Source: Erwinia sp. E_sp_B01_1
GTDB lineage: Bacteria; Pseudomonadota; Gammaproteobacteria; Enterobacterales; Enterobacteriaceae
Assembly: GCF_036865545.1 (NCBI RefSeq)
Contig: NZ_CP142208.1
Span: 2,294,001-2,358,000 of the forward strand
Reading direction: 5' to 3'
Length of the DNA stretch: 64,000 bases
A program made the position numbers and the translations under genes. The stretch's first letter is position 1, and every line of letters starts with the position of its first letter. Shown here piece after piece: positions 45,328 to 53,890 of this stretch. Under the pieces are notes generated by a model that was given only the letters and a program-made list of their open reading frames with translations, had not been told where the DNA came from and made no database searches.

Positions 45328-46170
45328 TCAGCTTAAAGGGCCGTCGGTGGAACAAGTCAGCGCCTCCCAGGCGTCTATCCCGGCGGTATAGTCTGTGATC
45401 CTGTCGCGCACCAGGCTGAGCGCGTCGCTCCCTAACAGCAAATGTGCAGGCGGCGTCTCACTGGCAATCACCGCCAGCATGGCCCGCGCCGCTTTTACCG
45501 GATCGCCAGGCTGCCTGCCATTTTTCTCTTCCCTTGCCTTACGGATGGGATCGAATAAGGGATCGTAATCGGCAATTGTCCGGGCCGCGCGCACCATAGA
45601 GCGCCCTGCCCAGTCCGTGCGAAAAGATCCCGGGGCAACGGCAGTGACGGCGATATTGAAAGGCTTAAGCTCCTTCGCCAGCACATCTGAAATACCTTCC
45701 AGGGCAAACTTGCTGCCGCAGTAATAGGCGATACCGGGCATAGTAATAAATCCGCCCATAGAGGTGATATTGAGAATATGCCCGCGACGGCGTTCACGCA
45801 TGGCGGGTAAAAGCGCTTTAATCACGGCTACGGCACCAAACACGTTGACGTCGAACTGCCGTTTCATTTCGTCCAGCGGCGACTCTTCCATGATGCCCTC
45901 ATAACCGTAACCCGCATTATTGACCAACACTTCTACCGGACCAATACTGGCTTCCACTTCAGCAATCACACCGGGGATAGCCTCAAAATCGGTAACATCG
46001 AGGATACGGCCAAAAGCCCGCTCAGCATGCAGGGACTCAAAGGCTTCCCTTGCCGACTCGCTGCGTACGGTACCGACAACCTGATAACCGCAGGCAAGGG
46101 CCTCCTGCGCCAGAGCACGACCAAAACCGCTGCTGACGCCGGTGATAAACATAATTTTTGATGAAGACAT
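45328..46170 (-). CDS. SDR-family oxidoreductase
   Basis: 280 residues. Classical SDR: GVSSGFGRALAQEAL cofactor loop, LVNNAGYGYEG, catalytic Ser in NITSMGG, YYCGSKFALEG, and APGSFRTDWAGRSM. No membrane helix. Divergent from an AraC regulator with 106 bases between starts, a common layout in which the regulator controls the SDR. AAGGAGTT precedes the ATG. Substrate unknown. Confidence 0.85.
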   Translation of the reverse strand: MSSSKIMFITGVSSGFGRALAQEALACGYQVVGTVRSESAREAFESLHAERAFGRILDVTDFEAIPGVIAEVEASIGPVEVLVNNAGYGYEGIMEESPLDEMKRQFDVNVFGAVAVIKALLPAMRERRRGHILNITSMGGFITMPGIAYYCGSKFALEGISDVLAKELKPFNIAVTAVAPGSFRTDWAGRSMVRAARTIADYDPLFDPIRKAREEKNGRQPGDPVKAARAMLAVIASETPPAHLLLGSDALSLVRDRITDYTAGIDAWEALTCSTDGPLS

Positions 46171-46276
46171 ACAAAACTCCTTCTGGTTAAGAGAAATGAA
46201 TAATATTCTCTATGACACGGCGTTTTCAGACCCAATCTTCTCTGATGATTGCCTGTTTCTATGAGGACGTAGTGAT

Positions 46277-47239
46277 ATGAATCATCCGGACACCGCTGTT
46301 GAAAGCCAGAATTCCGCTCAGCAAAGCATGATTGACCTGTTACAGAAGCTGGCGCCGCAGGAGGGATATAACCTGACGCCGCTCCCCGGCGTGCGTTTTT
46401 TGCGTTCGGATCGCCCTCTTACACGCACCCCCGTCCTTTATGATCCCGGCATCGTGATAGTTTGTCAGGGGTGCAAACGGGGCTATTTTGGTGACAGGAC
46501 TTACGTTTATGATCGGTTGCACTATCTGGCCGTGTCGGTCCCTGTGCCTTTTGTGATGGAAACCGATGCCTCACCGGAACATCCACTGCTTGCCCTGTAT
46601 CTGCATCTGGACTTCAGGCTGGCGGCTGAACTGATAATCCAGATCGACAGACAAAGCGATGCGATGGTGACAGCCATTCCAGAAAGTATGATGTCCAGCC
46701 CGATGGATGCAGAGATGCAAACTTCTGTACTTCACTTTCTTAAGGCGATGAGTAAGCCGCTGGACAGTGTGATACTGGGACCGGCCTTGCTACGCGAGCT
46801 CTACTTTCGCGTTCTCACCGGGCCTCAGGGGAATGTAATGCGCTCGGCATTGGCTATGCAGGGTCAGTTTGGGAAAATTGGTAAGGCGTTACGGCGTATC
46901 CACGCAAATTACGCTAATCCACTGGATTTAACCCAACTGGCAGACGAAGCAGGCATGAGCGTACCCAGTTTTCACGCCCATTTTAAAGCTATTACCCGCA
47001 CATCGCCGATGCAGTACGTGAAATCCACACGCCTTCATCAGGCAAGACTGCTGATGGTCCGGCAAGGCATGACCGCAGCGGTAGCCAGTCAGGCTGTGGG
47101 TTATGAAAGTCCGTCGCAGTTTAACCGGGAATTTAAGCGTTTATTTGGCCTTCCACCGGCTGAAGAGGCACGACGTAGGCGGGAAAACTTCGCCATCCCG
47201 CCGGCGCATTCAGCATCAGAGTTTGTGTCGTCCCATTAA
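46277..47239 (+). CDS. AraC-family regulator with AraC_N domain
   Basis: 320 residues. The N-terminal AraC_N (PF06719-like) ligand domain has VIVCQGCKRGYFGDRTYVYD and YLAVSVPVPFVMET. The C-terminal double helix-turn-helix has NPLDLTQLADEAGMSVPSFHAHFKAIT and VGYESPSQFNREFKRLFGLPP. Members with this N-terminal domain usually sit beside oxidoreductases and respond to aldehydes or other small molecules. Divergent from the SDR gene. Confidence 0.88.
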   Translation: MNHPDTAVESQNSAQQSMIDLLQKLAPQEGYNLTPLPGVRFLRSDRPLTRTPVLYDPGIVIVCQGCKRGYFGDRTYVYDRLHYLAVSVPVPFVMETDASPEHPLLALYLHLDFRLAAELIIQIDRQSDAMVTAIPESMMSSPMDAEMQTSVLHFLKAMSKPLDSVILGPALLRELYFRVLTGPQGNVMRSALAMQGQFGKIGKALRRIHANYANPLDLTQLADEAGMSVPSFHAHFKAITRTSPMQYVKSTRLHQARLLMVRQGMTAAVASQAVGYESPSQFNREFKRLFGLPPAEEARRRRENFAIPPAHSASEFVSSH

Positions 47240-47752
47240 CAGGCTTTCAGGATGAAATTCGAATCAGTAAAGGAATATTGGCGGTGTAACCAAGGAAAAT
47301 CTTAAAAAAACGGGGTAATTTTTGGCGTAATTCCTAACAGGTATAGCCCCGAGACAATTAACAGCTGCACTGATTTGGTGCCAATTATAACCATAATAAA
47401 AACCACCGGCATGACCACTAATTACTAAGTCAGCGCGGCAAATTTTGTTAATTTAAGTCAAATACGTGAGTCCGTTTGCGCTTAAGCCTGCTCGCGGCGC
47501 TTTAAAAGCGGGCTGATCCTCTCTGAAACACAGATTGCCCCCTGCTGATGCAATGCTTGTTAATGATAAAATCCGGTACTGAATTTATGGGTAGTTTCCC
47601 CACATCCGGACGCCATTAAACAGACCATCCATATGTTTCACTTTTGATAACACCTGAAAAAGGGCTGGCAGAGCTTTGCCCGATAACATTTCCTTATGAT
47701 AGTCTACTGCCGCATACAGACTTATACCTTATTCAGGACGAAGAAAAAGAGC
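47240..47752. other. 513-base AT-rich gap, no gene seen
   Basis: It contains TTAAGTCAAATA, which recurs at 60138-60149 beside a TGACTTAAGTCA palindrome. Nothing else recognisable. Confidence 0.4.
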
Positions 47753-47941
47753 ATGGCCATATTCACTTTGTTATTTTTAGCAATGGTTTGGGGTTTTATT
47801 AAGCTTGTCAGACTTTCCCGTACGGCACCTGTCAGCAAAGTGGTCAGGCAGGTTGTTTCCCTGTTTGATAAAGCACCGGCAGATTCAAAGCCGACATGGT
47901 CAGAAGACAATCTTAAAAAAAGTCAGTTTTTTTCTTATTAA
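47753..47941 (+). CDS. Small membrane protein, hypothetical
   Basis: 62 residues from ATG 47753 (GAAGAAAAAGAG before it). One N-terminal hydrophobic helix (about 2-18), then a basic and polar tail. Family not recognised. A second small gene follows 17 bases later. Confidence 0.45.
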   Translation: MAIFTLLFLAMVWGFIKLVRLSRTAPVSKVVRQVVSLFDKAPADSKPTWSEDNLKKSQFFSY

Positions 47942-47958
47942 ATGCCCGCTGCCGGACT

Positions 47959-48147
47959 ATGGGTCTCAATAAGGATTACACCAGTTTTGTTTTGGCCGAC
48001 AAACAACAGCACACAAATTTGATTCGTTTTGCGGCCATTGCAGAACAGGCTGGCCACTCTTTAGAGATCCAGGCTCGTGCCGCAGCAGAGTTAATCTCTA
48101 TGATGTGGGAAGTGGAATCCAGCAGAGAGAATTTATTCAGCGAGTAA
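47959..48147 (+). CDS. Small hypothetical protein, soluble
   Basis: 62 residues, helical and charged (IRFAAIAEQAGHSLEIQARAAAELISMMWEVESS), no membrane segment. The ribosome-binding site is weak, so expression may depend on the preceding gene. Family not recognised. Confidence 0.4.
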   Translation: MGLNKDYTSFVLADKQQHTNLIRFAAIAEQAGHSLEIQARAAAELISMMWEVESSRENLFSE

Positions 48148-48288
48148 ATATACCAGCGTCCGTCATTGCAGTTAATTTTATTACCCTCTGACACTGGCCT
48201 GATGTCATGGAACCTGCATGCTTAATTTTTGCCCCCTTCAGGCCGGTGCTTTTTCCTGTTTTTTTAATCATGGTTATGCGAGTTTTAT

Positions 48289-49559
48289 ATGCGTTTAAAT
48301 AGTATAGGGCGAAATGCTATCTGGATGATGTCCGAGAAGATCATTTCCATTTTTGGTCTTTTTTTGTGACCTCTTATGTAGCTAAGTACATTGGCCCCTC
48401 TTTATTTGGTGCGCTGTCGCTGGCAATGGCCGTGTTTCAGATAGTGCAGACCGTTGCTCAAATGGGCGGTGAAAATATCATTTTCAAACGCGTGGCCAAA
48501 AAGGTCGATTCGGGTGTTCGTCTGATCCGGGCCTCCTTTATGCTGCGCCTGATGCTTTATACTGTGCTGGCGATTCCGGTGGTTCTCTACTTCTGGTTCT
48601 CTGCTGACAAGACCGCTTTTGTATTCGCCATTTCAGTCGCTCTCGCCTGCCTGTTCAGCGCTATAGATGTGTATACCATCTATAACAACTCCACCCTCAG
48701 CTCCAAATACAACGCTGTTTCCAACGTTATCGGGCTGGTGATTGGGCTTGGCGTAAGGTACATCATCGCCAGACTGCAGCTCGACCCGATGCTGCTTGGT
48801 ATCCCGATTGTGCTGACCACCCTGATCCCGTTCCTGATCAGAAGAGCCAGGTTCAGGCGCGATGCAGGTCATGTCAAACCTATCCATAAAGAGTGGCGAA
48901 AAAACTCTCTGGTTTATTCTAAATACATGTTGATGGCGGGCAGCGCCGTGATGCTTTCCAGCATTTCGGTGGCAATTTATACGCGCATCAATCTCTTTTT
49001 CATCTCTGAATTCACCGGAAGCTATCAGCTGGGTATCTATTCGGTAGCGCTGACGCTTGCCACCTCGTGGAGTTTCTTTGTCAACTCGGTAATTACCTCC
49101 TTCTATACCTCAATCTATGCTGAAAATGATGAGGCTACGGCAATGAAGCAGGCGGCAAAGCTCAACAGATATGCGGTGATCTTCTCTGCTTTCTTTGTGG
49201 GGTTCATTGTTATCTTCGGCAGGGAGATTATTCACCTGCTGTATGGCGATGAATATAAAGATGCCTATATCCCTGTGGTGATCCTTTGCGTAGGCACACT
49301 ACTCTCCTCCACGGGTTCAGTGGCCTACAGGTACATCATTAAACATTCAGGCTATGCCTACTTATCTAAAAAAATGGTGGCCGTGTTCCTGATCAGCATC
49401 CCTCTTTCTTATTTCTTGACCCGATATTTTGGCATTACCGGCGCGGCAATAAGCGTGGTTGCAGTGGAATTTTTATCCCTGACGGTAATGAACTATTTTT
49501 TCAACAAAGCACTCATCCTGAAGTTGCATATCCTGACCCTGTCATTCAAAGGAGCTTGA
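48289..49559 (+). pseudogene. Polysaccharide flippase/transporter (Wzx/RfbX type), frameshifted at a T-run
   Basis: ATG 48289 starts a plausible N-terminus (MRLNSIGRNAIWMMSEKIISIFGLF) that stops at once after a run of seven T (48359-48365). The remaining protein (VTSYVAKYIGPSLFGALSLA onward, 397 codons, about 11 membrane helices) reads in another frame from 48366 to 49559. One extra T would join them into a full MATE-like lipid-linked oligosaccharide flippase of about 422 residues. It lies just before an ATP-grasp gene. It may be a real mutation, a base-calling error, or slippage-controlled; the GTG at 48366 gives a truncated product lacking helix 1. Confidence 0.82.
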
Positions 49560-49560
49560 A

Positions 49561-50442
49561 GTGAAGCGATTAAAAAATCTTGCTTTAAATAAAATGCCAT
49601 GGAAGTTACGAGACAGTTATAAATACTACCGTGCTTTTGGTATGCTTCCCGATCTGAAGATACCGAAAACTTTCAATGAAAAAGTACTGTACAGAAAACG
49701 TTTCCTCTGCACGGACAATGAAAATTACACCATGCTGGCGGATAAGTTTCTGGTCAGGGAGTATGTGAAAAGCTGTGTCGGTGAAAAATACCTGATCCCT
49801 CTGGTTGAGCATTTTGACGATGTCCACTCGCTGGCGGATGTCGTCAAAAACCTCGAACACTGCGTGGTGAAACCTAATCATGGCGCGGGCATGGTCAAAG
49901 TCATCAACGATAAATTGAAAGAAGAGGAAGTCGCCGCGCTGCTGATTGAAGCTGAAAGCTGGCTGAAAACCGATTTTTCAATTCAGAGTTGCGAGTTCCA
50001 TTATCAGAATATCAAAAGAAAACTGCTGATCGAAAAACGCATCGGTGATGGCGTAGCGGCCCTGACTGATTATAAGTACCACCTGTTTAAGCAACCAGAC
50101 GGGTCAGTGTTCTTCGTGCTGCAACTCATTGATGACAGGTTTGAAGGCGCGCTCAGCCGCACCTTCTATATCAATAATTTTACCGAAGCCTATTCCGGCA
50201 CGCATGAAATCGGAGAGGAACTTCTGCCTTTAGTTCAGCAAGGTCTGGAATTAAGCATAAAGCTACTGGGCGATCTTGAGTACGCCCGCATCGACTGGTA
50301 TATCCATGAAGATGAACTCTACTTTGGCGAAGTCACCCTGACGCCTGCCGCAGGGTTTGGTATAGGGTATGGTCGCGATCTGGATGTGCTGATGGGCAAT
50401 AAATGGCATATGTCGGATACCAGCAACCTCGTACCGGCCTGA
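49561..50442 (+). CDS. TupA-like ATP-grasp protein, exopolysaccharide-associated
   Basis: 293 residues, starting one base after the flippase stop. The N-terminal KIPKTFNEKVLYRKRF and MLADKFLVREYVKSCVGEKYLIPL, with VVKPNHGAGMVKV in the ATP-binding part, are typical of TupA-like ATP-grasp enzymes encoded in capsule and teichuronic clusters. The end has RIDWYIHEDELYFGEVTLTPAAGFG. It probably ligates an amino acid or similar group to a polysaccharide or peptide unit. No glycosyltransferases adjoin, so the pair looks like an orphan module. Confidence 0.8.
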   Translation: MKRLKNLALNKMPWKLRDSYKYYRAFGMLPDLKIPKTFNEKVLYRKRFLCTDNENYTMLADKFLVREYVKSCVGEKYLIPLVEHFDDVHSLADVVKNLEHCVVKPNHGAGMVKVINDKLKEEEVAALLIEAESWLKTDFSIQSCEFHYQNIKRKLLIEKRIGDGVAALTDYKYHLFKQPDGSVFFVLQLIDDRFEGALSRTFYINNFTEAYSGTHEIGEELLPLVQQGLELSIKLLGDLEYARIDWYIHEDELYFGEVTLTPAAGFGIGYGRDLDVLMGNKWHMSDTSNLVPA

Positions 50443-50518
50443 GTTTAGCGGGATCTTTTCAGGCAGTGATTTGGTGTTCACCGGATCGCTGCCTGTTTTC
50501 GTTCAGGAGCCCCAATCT

Positions 50519-50929
50519 TTACTTTGATACGGCTATATAATTCACATGCCCGACTACGCCCCCGGCACCGCCATCTTTGGGATGATTAATGCCATCCGTG
50601 ACGCCAATCGAAGGGAAGTCAAAAGGTGAGACCCCTTCTATACAGGCGACGTTAACGCCGTACTGCTGAGGATCGGAGCGACGCTGGTGGAAGGTATAGA
50701 TGCCGCAGACGGCACAGAAGTAATGCGCAGCTTCACCCGTATTGAAACGATACTCCATAAGAAATTCTTTGCCCTTGATCACTTCAATCTGCCGGGCCGC
50801 GACCACTACCGCGCCGCGCATACGGCAAAATGAACAATTGCAGCGGCGCAGCGTATTAAAGCCATCGGTGAGATCGGCGTTGAACACCACGGCACCACAA
50901 TGACACTGGGCAGATATTTTACCGCTCAT
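50519..50929 (-). CDS. GFA-family (CENP-V/formaldehyde-activating-like) zinc protein
   Basis: 136 residues with the GFA cysteine pattern: CHCGAVVF, RRCNCSFCRMRG and FCAVCGIYTF, enough for two zinc sites. Members resemble glutathione-dependent formaldehyde-activating enzyme but most have unproven activity. GGGAG precedes the ATG. Stand-alone gene, convergent with the ATP-grasp gene. Confidence 0.87.
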   Translation of the reverse strand: MSGKISAQCHCGAVVFNADLTDGFNTLRRCNCSFCRMRGAVVVAARQIEVIKGKEFLMEYRFNTGEAAHYFCAVCGIYTFHQRRSDPQQYGVNVACIEGVSPFDFPSIGVTDGINHPKDGGAGGVVGHVNYIAVSK

Positions 50930-51008
50930 AACACTCTCCCTGATTCAGTCAATGTACTAACAGAAGGATAGTCATCCTGGCAGAGGTTCGTGACAATTTT
51001 ACCGGCAG

Positions 51009-51041
51009 AAAAAAACGCCGCGGTTCATAGAACGGCGGCGT
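51009..51041 (-). terminator. Rho-independent terminator of the DUF1471 gene
   Basis: ACGCCGCGGTTC / GAACGGCGGCGT stem (one mismatch, three-base loop) followed on the minus strand by a T-run. Confidence 0.82.
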
Positions 51042-51068
51042 ATTGCTTATCCAAAGTAAGATTGAGCA

Positions 51069-51374
51069 TCAGCCATGAATCGCCTTGGCGTCAAGGTTAT
51101 AAAGCGTTGCCGTTGCGGCCAGCACATGCTGCTCGTCGTTACCCGGCTTATGGGATTCCACATCCGTAATATGATAGCCCACGGCGCCAGCCTCCAGCGC
51201 CTTCTTAACGATGGCATCGTTCAGCTCTTCCATTGAGGTTGCCCAACTCACCGTTGTCACGCCCACGGGCTGCATTGAGGCTATCTCACTCCAGGAGAGT
51301 CCTGAACGGATCAAAACAGGCTTGACGCTCTGAGGTGAAAAGATCGCTAAAACATCGCTAACCAGCTTTTTCAT
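51069..51374 (-). CDS. DUF1471-family (YdgH/BhsA/McbA-like) protein without signal peptide
   Basis: 101 residues from ATG 51374 (AAAGGAG before it); longer frames are unlikely. The C-terminal half has the DUF1471 pattern (VGVTTVSWATSMEELNDAIVKKALEAGAVGYHITDVES, then AATATLYN). Most relatives are exported stress or biofilm proteins, but here the N-terminus (MKKLVSDVLAIFSPQSVKPV) lacks a clear signal peptide, so it may be cytoplasmic. Confidence 0.8.
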   Translation of the reverse strand: MKKLVSDVLAIFSPQSVKPVLIRSGLSWSEIASMQPVGVTTVSWATSMEELNDAIVKKALEAGAVGYHITDVESHKPGNDEQHVLAATATLYNLDAKAIHG

Positions 51375-51702
51375 GGTCTTACTCCTTTCAGATGACTTCA
51401 AAACCGATGATCTGGCAAGGGTCAGGCTTTTTGATGATCGATCGGCCCAAATTCCCTTAACAGTCACAGCGTAAGCGCACGGCAAGCGTTGCCCGCGTCA
51501 GGAGTAATAAATACCTTTTGATGTTAATCGTTTTAGCTTTAATTGCTAATTAGGTGTTAATGAAACGTCTTACCCAACTCTTCAGGTAATTCAGGAAGAT
51601 ATTTTCATTTGATTACATTTTGGTGTGTTCTGACACCGGTCGATCGGGATAGCACGACCATTATGATCCGCAGGGCCTTAAAGGCATCTGCATACCTTCT
51701 GG

Positions 51703-51734
51703 TAAAAAAAAACCTGAACCCCGGAAGGTTCAGG
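51703..51734 (-). terminator. Rho-independent terminator of the treZ-treY-glgX operon
   Basis: CCTGAACC / GGTTCAGG stem with a six-base loop; on the minus strand it is followed by nine Ts, 27 bases after the glgX stop. Confidence 0.9.
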
Positions 51735-51760
51735 CCTGATTCAGTTAGCGGGTTGAAGCC

Positions 51761-53836
51761 TTACCGGCGGCGGAACAAGGCAATGCTGCGCCCTTCCAGC
51801 ACAAAATCCACCTCTTTGGTAATGACTAACCCCTGATTTGCTGTCTCTGAGGTGGTCAGCTCCAGCACCCAACCGCCCTCGCCAAACTGCGGGATACTGA
51901 ACGGGACGTTGCCTTCAAACGGATTAAACAACATCAGCACATCGTGCCAGATACCTTCTTCCTGTTTGAGGTCGTTACGACCAAGATAAACGCCCAGCGT
52001 CGAGCCTTCATCCCACTGTTCAGACTGCTGGAACCCTCCCCCGGCGTTGAACCATTTGATATCCATACCGTCGCGCCAGCTCTCACGGCGCAGCAGCGGC
52101 TGTTTAGCCCGAAGCTTGATCAGCTGACGCGTAAACTCGCGCAGCGCCCCGGCAGAATCTGGCAGATTGTCCCAGTGAACCCACGAAATTTCGCTGTCCT
52201 GGCAGTATCCGTTGTTGTTACCCAGCTGGCTGCGGCCAAACTCATCACCCGCCAGCAGCATGGGCGTACCATGGGAGAAAATCAGCGTGGTGAGGAAGTT
52301 GCGTTTCTGCCGTTCACGTATGGCATTGATTTTTTCATCAGAGGTCAGGCCTTCAACGCCATAGTTGTAAGACCGGTTATCATTGTGTCCGTCGTTATTA
52401 TCCTCACCGTTAGCGTCATTTTCCTTCTCATTGTAAGAAACGAGATCGTTAAGGGTAAAGCCATCGTGGGCGGTAATGAAATTGACGCTCGCCCAGGGGC
52501 GACGGCCACGCTGGTCGTAAAGATCGCCGGAACCCAGCAGGCGGGCGGCAAAATCGGTCGAAACGTTGTCACCTTTCCAGTATTCACGCACCGTATCACG
52601 ATACTTGTCATTCCACTCTGCCCAGCCGGGCGGGAAGCCGCCTACCTGATAGCCGCCCGGACCGATGTCCCAGGGCTCACCAATCAGCTTGAGTTTTGAC
52701 AGCACCGGATCCTGCATCACCGCGTCAAAAAAGCCGCTCCGCTCGGTAAATCCGTCCGGCTCCCGGCCCAGAATAGTGCCAAGATCGAAACGAAAACCAT
52801 CGATATGCATGGATTCCGCCCAGTAACGCAGGGAATCCATAATCATCTGCAGCACGCGGGGATGAGAGGTATTAACGGTATTGCCGGTGCCGGTATCGTT
52901 AACGTAGTAGCGATGCTGGTCGGAAATTGTGCGGTAATAGGAGAAGTTGTCGATGCCTTTAAAGGAGAGCGTTGGACCAAGTTCGTTGCCCTCTGCCGTG
53001 TGGTTATAAACGACATCAAGGATCACTTCTATCCCGGCGTCATGGTAAGCCCGTACCATATCGCGGAAGCCCTGAATACCGTTGGGGCCAAAGTAACGCC
53101 TGGCTGGCGCAAAGAAGCCCAGCGTATTGTAGCCCCAGAAGTTTTTCAGCCCTCTGTCGAGAAGATGCTGGTCATCCGGGAACCAGTGAACCGGCAGAAG
53201 CTCGACCGAAGTGATGCCCATACTTTTGATATAGTCGACAGTGGCCTTGTGCCCCATGCCTTCATAAGTGCCGCGCAGCGCTTCTGGCAAAGCTGAATTA
53301 AGCTGTGTGAAGCCTTTGACATGGGCTTCATAAAGCACGGTTTCGGACCAGGGTATGCAAGGACGATTTTCATCGTGCCAGTCAAATTCATCGGGATCGA
53401 TAACCTTGCACTTTGGCGTAAATGGCGCGCTGTCGCGCGTATCAAAGGTCAGGTCTTTGTCTTCATGCTGCATATCATAGGCAAAATGCGCTTCATTCCA
53501 GTCAAGGCTGCCTGAAAGTTCGCGTGCATAGGGGTCGATCAGCAGCTTATTGGGATTGAATCTGTGGCCGTTGTCCGGATCAAAGGGGCCATAGACCCGA
53601 TAGCCATAAAGCGCGCCAGGTTGCAGATCCGGAACGAAGCCGTGCCAGACTTCATTGGTATATTCGGGTAGATCCAGTCGGGTGATTTCAACCTCTCCGG
53701 ACGGGTCGTAAAGGCATAATTCAACTCTCTCTGCGTTGGCTGAAAACAGCGCGAAATTGACGCCCTTACCATCATAATTAGCCCCTAAACGAAGGCTGTG
53801 ACCTGCCGTGATCTCATAAGGCTTACCTTCTGACAT
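51761..53836 (-). CDS. glgX: Glycogen/malto-oligosaccharide debranching enzyme GlgX (TreX role)
   Basis: 691 residues, GH13 isoamylase group. N-terminal carbohydrate-binding sandwich, then catalytic motifs: VILDVVYNHTAEG, FRFDLG (nucleophile Asp), LIGEPWD (acid/base Glu), NFITAHDGFTLND (third Asp). It cuts alpha-1,6 branches of glycogen to give linear chains, which TreY and TreZ turn into trehalose. Third gene of the operon, 54 bases after treY. Length fits the family (E. coli GlgX 657). Confidence 0.93.
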   Translation of the reverse strand: MSEGKPYEITAGHSLRLGANYDGKGVNFALFSANAERVELCLYDPSGEVEITRLDLPEYTNEVWHGFVPDLQPGALYGYRVYGPFDPDNGHRFNPNKLLIDPYARELSGSLDWNEAHFAYDMQHEDKDLTFDTRDSAPFTPKCKVIDPDEFDWHDENRPCIPWSETVLYEAHVKGFTQLNSALPEALRGTYEGMGHKATVDYIKSMGITSVELLPVHWFPDDQHLLDRGLKNFWGYNTLGFFAPARRYFGPNGIQGFRDMVRAYHDAGIEVILDVVYNHTAEGNELGPTLSFKGIDNFSYYRTISDQHRYYVNDTGTGNTVNTSHPRVLQMIMDSLRYWAESMHIDGFRFDLGTILGREPDGFTERSGFFDAVMQDPVLSKLKLIGEPWDIGPGGYQVGGFPPGWAEWNDKYRDTVREYWKGDNVSTDFAARLLGSGDLYDQRGRRPWASVNFITAHDGFTLNDLVSYNEKENDANGEDNNDGHNDNRSYNYGVEGLTSDEKINAIRERQKRNFLTTLIFSHGTPMLLAGDEFGRSQLGNNNGYCQDSEISWVHWDNLPDSAGALREFTRQLIKLRAKQPLLRRESWRDGMDIKWFNAGGGFQQSEQWDEGSTLGVYLGRNDLKQEEGIWHDVLMLFNPFEGNVPFSIPQFGEGGWVLELTTSETANQGLVITKEVDFVLEGRSIALFRRR

Positions 53837-53890
53837 GCTTTACTCTCCATGGATACTCTAATTACGCACGAAAGCGATTTATAAATCAGG

